Assembly: GCF_024171925.1 (NCBI RefSeq)
Contig: NZ_JAMTCO010000010.1
Coordinates: 224,194-288,193, forward strand
Source of the DNA: Actinokineospora diospyrosa
Lineage (GTDB): Bacteria; Actinomycetota; Actinomycetes; Mycobacteriales; Pseudonocardiaceae
Direction of reading: 5' to 3'
DNA: 64,000 bases
Position 1 is the stretch's first letter. Each line of letters starts with the position of its first letter. The position numbers were made by a program, and so were the translations under genes. A model generated the notes under the pieces. That model ran no database searches. It was given only the letters and a program-made list of their open reading frames with translations, and was not told the origin of the DNA. Shown piece after piece: positions 8,707-17,802 of the stretch.

Positions 8707-9563
8707 CCACCACGACCCAGGGTGCCGCCCGCCGGGCGCCCCAGAACCGCCCGCTCGCCCCGCTCCCGTCGACACTGCGCAACGGGCTGTCGCGGGGTGC
8801 CGCGGAGATCAAGATGTTCTTCCGCTCAAAGGAGGCGGTGATCTTCACCTTCTCCTTCCCCGCCTTCGTGCTGCTGCTGCTCGGGTCCATTTTCGACACC
8901 GGCGAGACGATGCCGGGCGGGGCGTCGATGAGCCAGGTGTTCGCCGCCAGCATGATCGCCTACGGCATCCTGAACACGGCGTTCACCAGCGTGGGCGTCG
9001 GCATCGCCGCCGACCGCGAGGACGGCACGCTCAAGCGGCTGCGCGGCACGCCGATCACCGCGAGCGCCTACTTCATCGGCAAGATCATCCTGGTCGCGGT
9101 GACCACCCTCGCCGAGGTCGCGCTGCTGCTGGCCGTCGGCGTGGTGGTGTTCGACCTGCAACTGCCGACCGACCCGACCAAGTGGCTGACGCTCGGCTGG
9201 ATCCTGCTGCTGTCGGTGGTCGCGTGCACCCTGGTCGGGATCGCCGCGAGCGGGCTGGCCAAGTCGGGCAAGAACGCCGCGACGGTGCTGAACCTCCCGG
9301 TCATCGCGCTGCAGTTCACCTCCGGGGTCTTCGTCGCCATAAGCTCGCTGCCGGACGTGATGGTCAAGGTCGCGGCGTTCTTCCCGGTCCGCTGGATGGG
9401 GCAGGGCTTCCGCTCGGTGTTCCTGCCGGACAGCATGACCGCGGGAGAGGTGTCGGGATCGTGGGAGCTGCCGACGGTGGCGCTGGTGCTGGGCGCGTGG
9501 TGCGTGGTCGGCCTGCTGCTGTGCCTGGTGACCTTCCGCTGGACCGAGCGCCGGGCGGGGTGA
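8703..9563 (+). CDS. ABC-2 type exporter permease
   Basis: A 286-residue membrane protein of the ABC2_membrane family with six predicted hydrophobic segments. The loop DREDGTLKRLRGTPI after TM2 is a family hallmark. The start is ATG 8703, which overlaps the stop of the ATPase gene (ATGA). Its own stop overlaps GTG 9560 of the histidine kinase. Together with the ATPase it forms an exporter whose substrate is unknown. Confidence 0.9.
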   Translation: MTTTTQGAARRAPQNRPLAPLPSTLRNGLSRGAAEIKMFFRSKEAVIFTFSFPAFVLLLLGSIFDTGETMPGGASMSQVFAASMIAYGILNTAFTSVGVGIAADREDGTLKRLRGTPITASAYFIGKIILVAVTTLAEVALLLAVGVVVFDLQLPTDPTKWLTLGWILLLSVVACTLVGIAASGLAKSGKNAATVLNLPVIALQFTSGVFVAISSLPDVMVKVAAFFPVRWMGQGFRSVFLPDSMTAGEVSGSWELPTVALVLGAWCVVGLLLCLVTFRWTERRAG

Positions 9564-10873
9564 GCCCGGTGGCCGCGCGGCAGGACTGGATAGCTGAGCA
9601 GGGCGGGGTTGTTGAACAGACCGGGCAGGGCGGGATGGCTGAACAGACCGGGCAGGGCGGGATGGCTGGGCTGAGCGAGCAGGGTGGGGCGGCTGGGCGC
9701 CGGGTGCGGCAGCAGGTCGAGGCGAGCACCCGCAGCTTCTGGATCTGGGACCTGTACTTCTCGGTCGGGTACGTGTTCGTCACCGCCCTGGTGCTGCTCA
9801 GCCCCGCCGCCCTGCCCGACCGGATCGGCTCGGTGGCCGCGATGGCCGCCATCGCCCTGTTCTACCTGCTCTACGGCAGGCGGCACGCGATCCTGCTGGA
9901 GCGCCGGGTGCACGCCACGGTGTTCGCCGCCGTGTCGACGGTGCTGTTCCTGACCGCGGTCTGGTTCGTCGGGAACAGCACCTACCTGCTGTTCGTCATG
10001 TGCCCGTTGATCTTCATGTCGCTGCCGCTGCCGATCTCGGCGCCGCTGGTGGTGCTGCTCAACATCCTGCCGCCGGTGCTCGGCGGGCTGCGCGACGAGT
10101 CGCTGCGCGGCTGGTACGCCCAGTTGCCGACCTCGTTCCTCGGGGTGGCGCTGTCGCTGCTGATCGGGACCTACGTGCACCGGGTGGTCGCGCAGAGCCA
10201 CGAGCGGGCCGCGTTGATCACCGAACTCGAGGCGAGCCGGGCCAGGGTCGCCGCGCTCTCGCACGAGGCGGGCGTCGCCCAGGAGCGGGCGCGGCTGGCA
10301 GGCGAGATCCACGACACGCTCGCCCAGGGGTTCACCAGCATCGTCACGCTGGTGCAGGCCGCGGAGTCCGAAGTGGACCGCGACAGCGCGAAGGTGCGGC
10401 ACGCCTTGGACTTGGCGGCGCGCACCGCGCGGGAGAACCTGGCCGAGGCGCGGGCCCTGGTCGCCGCGCTCACGCCGAGCGCACTGGACGGCGCGACGCT
10501 GACCGAGGCGCTGCAGCGGCTGGTCGAGCGGCACGGCGCGCAGACCGGTGTGGACGCGAGCTTCCACACCGCTGGCGACCCGTCGGGGCTGCCGACCGGG
10601 GTCGAGGTCGTGCTGCTGCGCGCGGCCCAGGAGGCGTTGGCCAACACCGGAAAGCACGCCGGTGCGGCCGCGGTGACCGTCGACCTGTGCCACGCGCCGA
10701 CCGGGGTCACGCTGACGGTGACCGACGACGGGCGCGGCTTCGACCCGGCGGAGCAGGCGCGCGGCTACGGTCTGCGCGGGATGCGGGCGCGCGCCGAGCA
10801 GGTGGCGGGCACCGTGACCGTGCACAGCGCGCCAGGAGCGGGGACGACGGTGACCGTGGAGGTACCCACATGA
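9560..10873 (+). CDS. Sensor histidine kinase (NarL/DesK-type)
   Basis: A 437-residue kinase. After a low-complexity Gly/Gln-rich N-terminus come about five membrane segments (roughly residues 65-210), a short coiled coil, a HisKA_3 domain with EIHDTLAQGF (phospho-accepting H251) and a HATPase_c domain with the N-box (QEALANTGKHA) and DDGRGFD. The start is GTG 9560 inside the stop of the permease (GTGA); GTG 9569 is an alternative. The gene overlaps the response regulator by ATGA. The intramembrane sensor without a large extracellular loop fits kinases that sense the state of an adjacent ABC exporter or the envelope. Confidence 0.88.
   Translation: MSPVAARQDWIAEQGGVVEQTGQGGMAEQTGQGGMAGLSEQGGAAGRRVRQQVEASTRSFWIWDLYFSVGYVFVTALVLLSPAALPDRIGSVAAMAAIALFYLLYGRRHAILLERRVHATVFAAVSTVLFLTAVWFVGNSTYLLFVMCPLIFMSLPLPISAPLVVLLNILPPVLGGLRDESLRGWYAQLPTSFLGVALSLLIGTYVHRVVAQSHERAALITELEASRARVAALSHEAGVAQERARLAGEIHDTLAQGFTSIVTLVQAAESEVDRDSAKVRHALDLAARTARENLAEARALVAALTPSALDGATLTEALQRLVERHGAQTGVDASFHTAGDPSGLPTGVEVVLLRAAQEALANTGKHAGAAAVTVDLCHAPTGVTLTVTDDGRGFDPAEQARGYGLRGMRARAEQVAGTVTVHSAPGAGTTVTVEVPT
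9614..9667 (+). repeat. Perfect 27-bp tandem duplication in the kinase N-terminus
   Basis: Two identical, adjacent 27-base units encode the nine residues EQTGQGGMA twice. A degenerate third relative (GLSEQGGA) follows. The repeat lies before the first membrane segment and keeps the frame open, so it is a slippage-prone cytoplasmic extension or, if translation starts further downstream, part of an untranslated junction. Confidence 0.85.
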
Positions 10874-11490
10874 TCACGATCGTGCTGGTCGACGACCACC
10901 CGGTGGTCCGCGAGGGGTTGCGCGGCATGCTCGAGGCCGAACCGGACCTGAGCGTGGTCGGCGAGGCGGGGTCCGGGGACGAGGCGGTCGCGGTGGTCGC
11001 CGCGCTGCGCCCGGACGTGGTGCTGATGGACCTGCGGATGCCCGGCCTGGACGGGGTCGGCGCGACCGAGCGGATCGTCGGCGGCGGCGCGGCGAGCCGG
11101 GTCGTCGTGCTCACCACCTACGAGACCGATTCGGACATCCTGCGCGCGGTCGAAGCGGGCGCTTCGGGCTATTTGCTGAAAGACGCCTCCCGCGCGGAAT
11201 TGGCAGGCGCGGTTCGAGCGGCGAACCGGGGCGAGACCGTACTCGCACCCTCCGTAGCCGGAAGATTGGTCCGACAGGTTCGTCAACCCGCCAAACAGGC
11301 GCTTTCCGGTAGGGAGATCGAGGTACTCGGATTGGTGGCGAAAGGCCGCACCAACGCCGAGATCGGGGCATCCCTGCACATCAGCGAGGCCACGGTGAAA
11401 ACCCACCTGTTGCGCGCATTCACGAAACTCGACGTATCCGACCGCACGGCCGCGGTCACGACGGCCATGGCCCGAGGCTTATTGGGTTGA
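10870..11490 (+). CDS. Response regulator, NarL/FixJ family
   Basis: A 206-residue two-component regulator. The receiver domain has the acidic pair D8-D9, phospho-acceptor D54 in VLMDLRMPG, the switch threonine in VLTTYE and the conserved lysine in YLLKDA. The C-terminal LuxR-type helix-turn-helix contains LSGREIEVLGLVAKGRTN and EATVKTHL. The ATG overlaps the stop of the kinase gene, so kinase and regulator are coupled. It probably controls the exporter operon. Base use near the 3' end is less GC-rich than in the upstream genes. Confidence 0.93.
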   Translation: MITIVLVDDHPVVREGLRGMLEAEPDLSVVGEAGSGDEAVAVVAALRPDVVLMDLRMPGLDGVGATERIVGGGAASRVVVLTTYETDSDILRAVEAGASGYLLKDASRAELAGAVRAANRGETVLAPSVAGRLVRQVRQPAKQALSGREIEVLGLVAKGRTNAEIGASLHISEATVKTHLLRAFTKLDVSDRTAAVTTAMARGLLG

Positions 11491-11512
11491 GTTATGACGC
11501 ACAATTTCCTTC

Positions 11513-12874
11513 ATGCTGCACACCACTGAGAACGCGCTGCTGCGCCGGATCGCGGTCGAACAGGCCGAGAGCCGGGCGCCCTCGCTCGTGGCGGCCGTCG
11601 TCCGGGGCCACGAGCTCGTCTGGACCGGCGCGCGGGGCAAGGTCGACGGGACGACCCCCACGACCGAGACCCAGTACCGAATCGGGTCGATCACCAAGAG
11701 CTTCGTCGCCGCGCTGGTGATGCGCCTGCGCGACGAGGGCAGGCTCGACCTCAACGACCCGCTGGACAAGCACGTGCCGGGCACCGCGATCGGCGCGGTC
11801 ACCATCGCCCAGCTGCTCGCGCACACCAGCGGCCTGACCTCCGAGTCGCCGGGGGTGTGGTGGGAGCGGGCGGAGGGCGCGGACTTCGGCGCGCTCGACA
11901 AGAGCCTGGCCACCGACGCCCTGCGGCACCGCTCCGGCGCGCGCTTCCACTACAGCAACGTCGGCTACGGCGTGCTCGGCGAGCTGGTCGCCCGGCTGCG
12001 CGGGGCGAGCTGGCTGCAGGTGCTCGAGGCCGAGATCCTCAAGCCGCTCGAGCTCAACCGCACCACGGCGCACCCGGTGACCCCGGCCGCGACCGGGTGG
12101 GCCGTCCACCCCTACGCCGACGTGCTGATGTACGAGCCGACCCCGGACGCCGGCGCGATGGCCCCGGCCGGTCAGCTGTGGTGCAGCGTGCTCGACCTGG
12201 CGCGCTGGAACCGGTTCGTCGGCGGCGACACCGGCGACGTGCTCAACCCCGACACCGTCGCCGAGATGCGCGAACCGGCGCACATCGACGACGACGCGCA
12301 CTGGAGCTCGGCCTACGGCCTGGGCCTGCAGGTGCTGAAGGTCAACGGCCGCAGGCTGGTCGGCCACGGCGGGTCCATGCCCGGCTTCCTGGCGATGAAC
12401 CTGGTCGACCCGAAGACCGGCACCGGCGGCGTGATCATGGCCAACTCGACCTCCGGGGTGAACATCGGCGGCGTGGCGGCCGAGCTGATCGAGCTCACCG
12501 AGCAGCACGAGCCGACCCTGCCGACCGAGTGGGAGCCGATGGGCGAGGCCGACCCGGTCCTGCTGGCGCTCACCGGTCAGTGGCACTGGGGTCCGACCCC
12601 GTACGTGCTCAAGCTGCTGCCCGACGGCTGGGTCAACCTGGCGCCGGTGACCGGTCGCGGTCGGCAGTCGCGGTTCCGCCCGGACGGTCAGGACTCGTGG
12701 ACCGGTCTCGACGGGTACTACGCGGGCGAGACGCTGCGCGCGTACCGGGACACCACCGGCGCGGTGACCCACTTGGACCTCGCGACGTTCGTGTTCACCC
12801 GGGAGCCGTACGGCGTCCCTGAATCGATCCCAGGTGGGGTCGACGACCGGGGTTGGCGAACCCTGGGCGGCTGA
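11513..12874 (+). CDS. Serine hydrolase of the beta-lactamase/penicillin-binding class C family
   Basis: A 453-residue protein with the class C fold motifs: SxxK as SITK (S59, K62), YxN as YSNVGYG, and HGG in GHGGSMPGF. A C-terminal extension of about 120 residues (a lipocalin-like or DUF-type domain) follows. No signal peptide is evident, so it may be cytosolic, as for many EstB-type esterases and peptidases of this family. The start is ATG 11513, 22 bases after the regulator gene. The substrate is not predictable; true beta-lactamase activity is unlikely without export. Confidence 0.85.
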   Translation: MLHTTENALLRRIAVEQAESRAPSLVAAVVRGHELVWTGARGKVDGTTPTTETQYRIGSITKSFVAALVMRLRDEGRLDLNDPLDKHVPGTAIGAVTIAQLLAHTSGLTSESPGVWWERAEGADFGALDKSLATDALRHRSGARFHYSNVGYGVLGELVARLRGASWLQVLEAEILKPLELNRTTAHPVTPAATGWAVHPYADVLMYEPTPDAGAMAPAGQLWCSVLDLARWNRFVGGDTGDVLNPDTVAEMREPAHIDDDAHWSSAYGLGLQVLKVNGRRLVGHGGSMPGFLAMNLVDPKTGTGGVIMANSTSGVNIGGVAAELIELTEQHEPTLPTEWEPMGEADPVLLALTGQWHWGPTPYVLKLLPDGWVNLAPVTGRGRQSRFRPDGQDSWTGLDGYYAGETLRAYRDTTGAVTHLDLATFVFTREPYGVPESIPGGVDDRGWRTLGG

Positions 12875-14092
<1,218 letters not shown>

Positions 14093-14100
14093 TCGCCGCG

Positions 14101-14130
14101 GCGGGTGCGTTCACCGTTGGACGCACCCGC
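14101..14130 (+). terminator. Terminator of serC
   Basis: Perfect 10-base arms GCGGGTGCGT and ACGCACCCGC around a 10-base loop, starting 8 bases after the serC stop codon. There is no U-tract, as is usual in high-GC actinobacteria. Confidence 0.7.
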
Positions 14131-14350
14131 TGCGTGATCGACCGCGCCGGTAGCGTCACTTTCGTTGGTCCGCCTTTGCGCGAATGGGTGAACGCTGTAC
14201 CAACTCGGTCGCGCGCAGTGCCCTGGATACGGCAAGATCACGGCCAGATGTCACGGGGATCGCGGCGCGCCTAGCGCGTTTCGCGGCAACGCCGATCTAC
14301 CGTGGGACGCTGGCGAGTGAAGTCCGCTCAGGTCGCAGGGGAGGTTCGCG

Positions 14351-15364
14351 ATGCGCGCGCTGCGGGTCGTCGGGCTCTCGGATGACGGCAAGACCGTCAT
14401 CTGTGAGGACTCGGCACGCGGCGAGCGCTTCACGCTCCCCGCCGACGAGCGCCTGCGCGCGGCCGCGCGCGGTGACGTCACCCGACTCGGCCAGATCGAG
14501 ATCGAGCTGGAGAGCCAGATGCGTCCTCGGGAGATCCAGACCCGCATCCGCGCGGGTGAGTCAGTCGAGCAGGTGAGCGAGGCCGCGGGTATCCCCGCGC
14601 ACAAGGTCGAGCGCTTCGCCTACCCGGTCCTGCTGGAGCGCTCGCGCACCGCGGAACTGGCGCAGCGGGCGCACCCGGTGCGCGAGGACGGGCCGGACCT
14701 GCAAACCCTGGGCGAGGTCGTGGCGCACGCCTTCGGCCTGCGCGGCCAGGACTACGCGGCCGCCGCCTGGGACTCCTGGCGCGGCGAGGACGGCAAGTGG
14801 GTGGTCCAGCTGTCGTGGACCGCGGGCCGCTCCCTCAACCGCGCCCACTGGTCCTTCCACCCCGGCGCCCACGGCGGCACGGTGTCGCCGATGGACGAGC
14901 ACGCGCACGACTTGCTCGACCCCCAGCCCAACCGCCCCCTGCGCACGGTGCGCCCGGTGACGGAACTGGCCCAAGCGGCCCTGAACCTGGAGTCGCCGCG
15001 GCCGGTCCCGGCTTCGCTGGAACCCGAGCCGGACCCGGAACTGGACGCCGCGGTGTTCGCACCGCCGGTGGCACCGGTCGCGGCGCCGGTCACGGCCCAG
15101 GTGGCGGTGCCGGTGGTGGACGAGCCGGATTTCGTGGCGGACTTCGAGTTGACGCCGGAGCCGGAGGAGCCTGAGGTTGAGGAGGAGCTAGAGCCAGTGG
15201 CCGAGGACAAGCAGCCGGTTGCGGAGATCCCCGAACAGGACGCCCTGATCGAGGAGCCCACCCGCAAACCAGAACCCCCGCGCCGCCCGAAGGCCAAGAA
15301 GGCCAGGCCCATCGTTCCGTCTTGGGAAGACGTGCTCCTAGGCACCCGCTCCAACCGCGGCTGA
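14351..15364 (+). CDS. sepH: Septation protein SepH (DUF3071)
   Basis: A 337-residue cell-division protein. The N-terminal DUF3071 domain (about residues 1-175) includes a helix-turn-helix-like segment (ESVEQVSEAAGIPAHKVERF) and an EIQTRIR block. An acidic, Pro/Glu-rich disordered linker follows (about 200-290), then a basic C-terminal end with PRRPKAKKARPIVPSWEDV, a conserved tail motif of the family. In Streptomyces and mycobacteria SepH binds FtsZ and promotes Z-ring assembly. The start is ATG 14351 after a GGGGAGG site. A strong hairpin follows the stop. Confidence 0.9.
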   Translation: MRALRVVGLSDDGKTVICEDSARGERFTLPADERLRAAARGDVTRLGQIEIELESQMRPREIQTRIRAGESVEQVSEAAGIPAHKVERFAYPVLLERSRTAELAQRAHPVREDGPDLQTLGEVVAHAFGLRGQDYAAAAWDSWRGEDGKWVVQLSWTAGRSLNRAHWSFHPGAHGGTVSPMDEHAHDLLDPQPNRPLRTVRPVTELAQAALNLESPRPVPASLEPEPDPELDAAVFAPPVAPVAAPVTAQVAVPVVDEPDFVADFELTPEPEEPEVEEELEPVAEDKQPVAEIPEQDALIEEPTRKPEPPRRPKAKKARPIVPSWEDVLLGTRSNRG

Positions 15365-15380
15365 CCCACAGCTCTCCCCC

Positions 15381-15416
15381 AGAGCGGTGCGCCCCCTCCC
15401 CGGGGCGCACCGCTCT
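15381..15416 (+). terminator. Terminator of sepH
   Basis: Perfect 15-base arms (AGAGCGGTGCGCCCC and its complement) enclose a 6-base loop, 16 bases after the sepH stop. The outer part of the arms shares the AGAGCGGTGC motif with the palindrome cluster that follows. Confidence 0.8.
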
Positions 15417-15435
15417 TGGCATTCCTACGTCCGCC

Positions 15436-15628
15436 GAGAGCACCGCTCACCCACCACCGAGAGCAGTGCTCTCGGTGAGCCCACTCCGCTCAGAGCACTA
15501 CCCACACCCACCAGCGGCGCTCCACCGAGCCCCTCCTGTCGAGAGCGGCGCTCACATCAGACAGCAGCGTTCTCGGACTGGAGCGGTGGCCACGGAGAGC
15601 GGTGCTCGCTGTTGTGAGCAGTGCTCTC
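15436..15628. repeat. Cluster of short GAGAGC...GCTCTC palindromes
   Basis: A spacer holding at least five near-identical palindromes: GAGAGCACCGCTC (15436), GAGAGCAGTGCTCTC (15459), GAGAGCGGCGCTC (15541), GAGAGCGGTGCTC (15595) and GAGCAGTGCTCTC (15616), plus degenerate copies near 15492, 15511 and 15562. Each is a 5-6-base inverted repeat around 3 bases. They could be protein-binding sites or small DNA/RNA hairpins. Nothing else was recognised in the 317-base gap. Confidence 0.7.
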
Positions 15629-15681
15629 AGGTGCGGATTGTTGAACAATATGACGATCGGAGACGGGGAGGGGAAGGTGGG

Positions 15682-15927
15682 TTAGGGGGCGGGCAGGGTC
15701 GCGAGGGTGTCAGCGGGGAGCCCTGCGTCGTGGCACCACTGTTCCGCGGCCTCCTGGGTGATCCAGACCGCGCCCGCGGGTGGCGTGTGGCCCAGGTGGA
15801 TCCAACCGTCGGGGGCTAGGACGTGGAGGGTGGTGGGTTGGTGGGCCAAGAGGCGGCCGGACGGGTAGGCCATGGTGGGGGCGGACCGGAGGAACCGGAC
15901 TTGGGGTGGCCGGGTCATGGGCAACAT
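15682..15927 (-). CDS. Small hypothetical protein
   Basis: An 81-residue protein without a recognised family. It has an aromatic/Gly pattern (DGWIHLGHTPPAGAVWIT) and a WCHDAGLPADTLA C-terminal helix. Codon use has the expected third-position GC bias and no membrane segment is seen. The start is ATG 15927; ATG 15918 (MTRPPQ) is an alternative. It is divergent from the ABC exporter. The small size leaves doubt, but the pattern looks like a real cytosolic protein. Confidence 0.55.
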   Translation of the reverse strand: MLPMTRPPQVRFLRSAPTMAYPSGRLLAHQPTTLHVLAPDGWIHLGHTPPAGAVWITQEAAEQWCHDAGLPADTLATLPAP

Positions 15928-16038
15928 GATGCACCGCGGGGGTGGTGGTCGGCGGTGACCTTGACACCGTCATGACCGAAACTCGGATGCCCGCGCCGCG
16001 TCCGGTCGCTACCGTCGGGCGCGACCTCGGGGGGCGGG

Positions 16039-17802
16039 ATGGACCAGACACCGACTATGACGGCACTTCGCAGGCTTCTCCCCTACCTAAAGCCGGTCCG
16101 CGGCAGGCTCATCGTCTCCGGTGTGGCCGTGTTGTGCTCCATGATCTGCGGCCTGACGATCCCGCTCGTCCTCCAGCAGATCCTCGACGGCCCCGTGGCG
16201 CGCAAGGAGACCGGGCCGCTGCCGTGGTTGATCATCGCGGTGGCGGTGCTGGGGGCGGTTGAGGCGCTCATGTTCTACGTGCGGCGCAAGCTCGTCGCCG
16301 GGCCGAGCACGTTGATCGAGGCGCGGATGCGGGCCGACATCTTCGCCCACCTGCAGCGGCTGCCGATCTCCTTCCACGACCGCTGGCAGTCCGGCCAACT
16401 CCTCTCCCGCGCGGTCAGCGACCTGTCCACCCTGCGCCGCTTCATCGCGTTCGCCGGGATCTTCCTGATCGTGAACACGCTGACCCTCGCGCTCGGCCTG
16501 GCCGTGCTGTTCTTCCTCGCGCCCGTGCTCGGCGTGATCACCCTGATCTGCGCCGCCCCGCTGGTGTTCATCTCCACGCAGTACGAGTCCAAGTACGCGA
16601 CGCTGACCCGGCGGTCGCAGGACCAGGTCGGCGACCTGGCGACGGTGGTCGAGGAGTCCGTGCTCGGCATCCGGGTGCTCAAGGCGTTCGGCCGCGGCCC
16701 GCACCTGGCCAAGCGGTTCGCCGCGCAGGCCAGGGAGCTGCGCGGCACCGAGCTGGCCAAGATCCGCCTGCTCGCACTGCTGTGGGGCGCCATCATCATG
16801 CTGCCCGAGCTGGGGATCGCCGCGCAGCTGCTCTTCGGTTCACTCGGCGTCGCCAACGGGTCGCTGACCGTGGGCACGCTGGTCGCGGGCGTCACCGTCG
16901 CCACCTACCTGCGGTGGCCGACCGACTCGATCGGTTGGCTGCTGGCGGAGACGAACCAGGCGGCGACGGCGGCCGCGCGGTACTGGGAGGTGCGCGACGC
17001 GGAGGTGACGATCACCGATCCGCTGCGCCCCGAGGAGTTGCCCGCCGACGGGGTTGGGGCGGTGCGGTTCGAGGGGGTTCGCTTCGCCCACGCGGGAAGC
17101 GATCGCGAGATCCTGTCCGGTGTGGACATCGACCTGCGCCCGGGCGAGACCGTGGCGCTGGTCGGCTCGACCGGGTCGGGCAAGTCGACCTTGACCATGC
17201 TGGTCCCCCGGTTGGCCGACGTCACCGGCGGCCGGGTCACCGTGGACGGCGTCGACGTGCGCGACCTGCGGTTGGCGGATCTGCGTTCGGTCGTCGCGAT
17301 GGCGTTCGAGGAGCCGGTGCTGTTCTCGGCGAGCGTGCGGGAGAACGTCGCGCTGGGCGCCGAGGACGTCACCGACGAGCAGGTGCGCGAGGCGTTGCGG
17401 GTGGCGCAGGCGGAGGAGTTCGTCGACCGGTTGCCGTGGGGGCTCGACACCCGGATCGGCGAGGAGGGCCTGTCGCTGTCCGGCGGCCAACGGCAACGCC
17501 TCGCCCTGGCGCGCGCGGTCGTCGGCAAGCCCAAGGTCCTGGTGCTCGACGACCCGTTGTCGGCGTTGGACGTGCACACCGAGGCCGAGGTCGAACGCGC
17601 CCTGCGCAGCGTGCTGTCCACCGTGACGGCCCTGGTCGTGGCGCACCGGCCGAGCACGGTCCGGCTCGCGGACCGGGTCGCCCTGCTCGACGAAGGGCGG
17701 ATCGCGGCGATCGGCACGCACGAGCAGCTGCTCAAGACCAGCGCCGCCTACCGCGACCAACTGTCCACTCTGGACGACGAGCCCGCGGAGGTGGCGTCGT
17801 GA
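16039..17802 (+). CDS. ABC exporter half-transporter with degenerate ATPase site
   Basis: A 587-residue type IV ABC exporter: six membrane segments (about residues 20-310), then an NBD with Walker A GSTGSGKST, signature LSGGQRQR and switch histidine VVAHRPST. Two catalytic positions are altered. The Q-loop glutamine is replaced in AMAFEEPVLFS, and the Walker B glutamate is aspartate in VLVLDDPLSALD. Such changes mark the non-consensus subunit of heterodimeric exporters such as TM287/288, LmrCD and BmrCD. The start is ATG 16039; its stop overlaps the GTG of the partner gene. Substrate unknown (drug or lipid). Confidence 0.9.
   Translation: MDQTPTMTALRRLLPYLKPVRGRLIVSGVAVLCSMICGLTIPLVLQQILDGPVARKETGPLPWLIIAVAVLGAVEALMFYVRRKLVAGPSTLIEARMRADIFAHLQRLPISFHDRWQSGQLLSRAVSDLSTLRRFIAFAGIFLIVNTLTLALGLAVLFFLAPVLGVITLICAAPLVFISTQYESKYATLTRRSQDQVGDLATVVEESVLGIRVLKAFGRGPHLAKRFAAQARELRGTELAKIRLLALLWGAIIMLPELGIAAQLLFGSLGVANGSLTVGTLVAGVTVATYLRWPTDSIGWLLAETNQAATAAARYWEVRDAEVTITDPLRPEELPADGVGAVRFEGVRFAHAGSDREILSGVDIDLRPGETVALVGSTGSGKSTLTMLVPRLADVTGGRVTVDGVDVRDLRLADLRSVVAMAFEEPVLFSASVRENVALGAEDVTDEQVREALRVAQAEEFVDRLPWGLDTRIGEEGLSLSGGQRQRLALARAVVGKPKVLVLDDPLSALDVHTEAEVERALRSVLSTVTALVVAHRPSTVRLADRVALLDEGRIAAIGTHEQLLKTSAAYRDQLSTLDDEPAEVAS

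Noticed and set aside
11513..12874. Secreted antibiotic beta-lactamase
   Set aside because: The class C motifs are present but there is no signal peptide; an esterase or peptidase role is more likely.
15436..15628. CRISPR array
   Set aside because: The repeats are 13-15-base palindromes at irregular spacing, with no constant spacer length and no cas genes.
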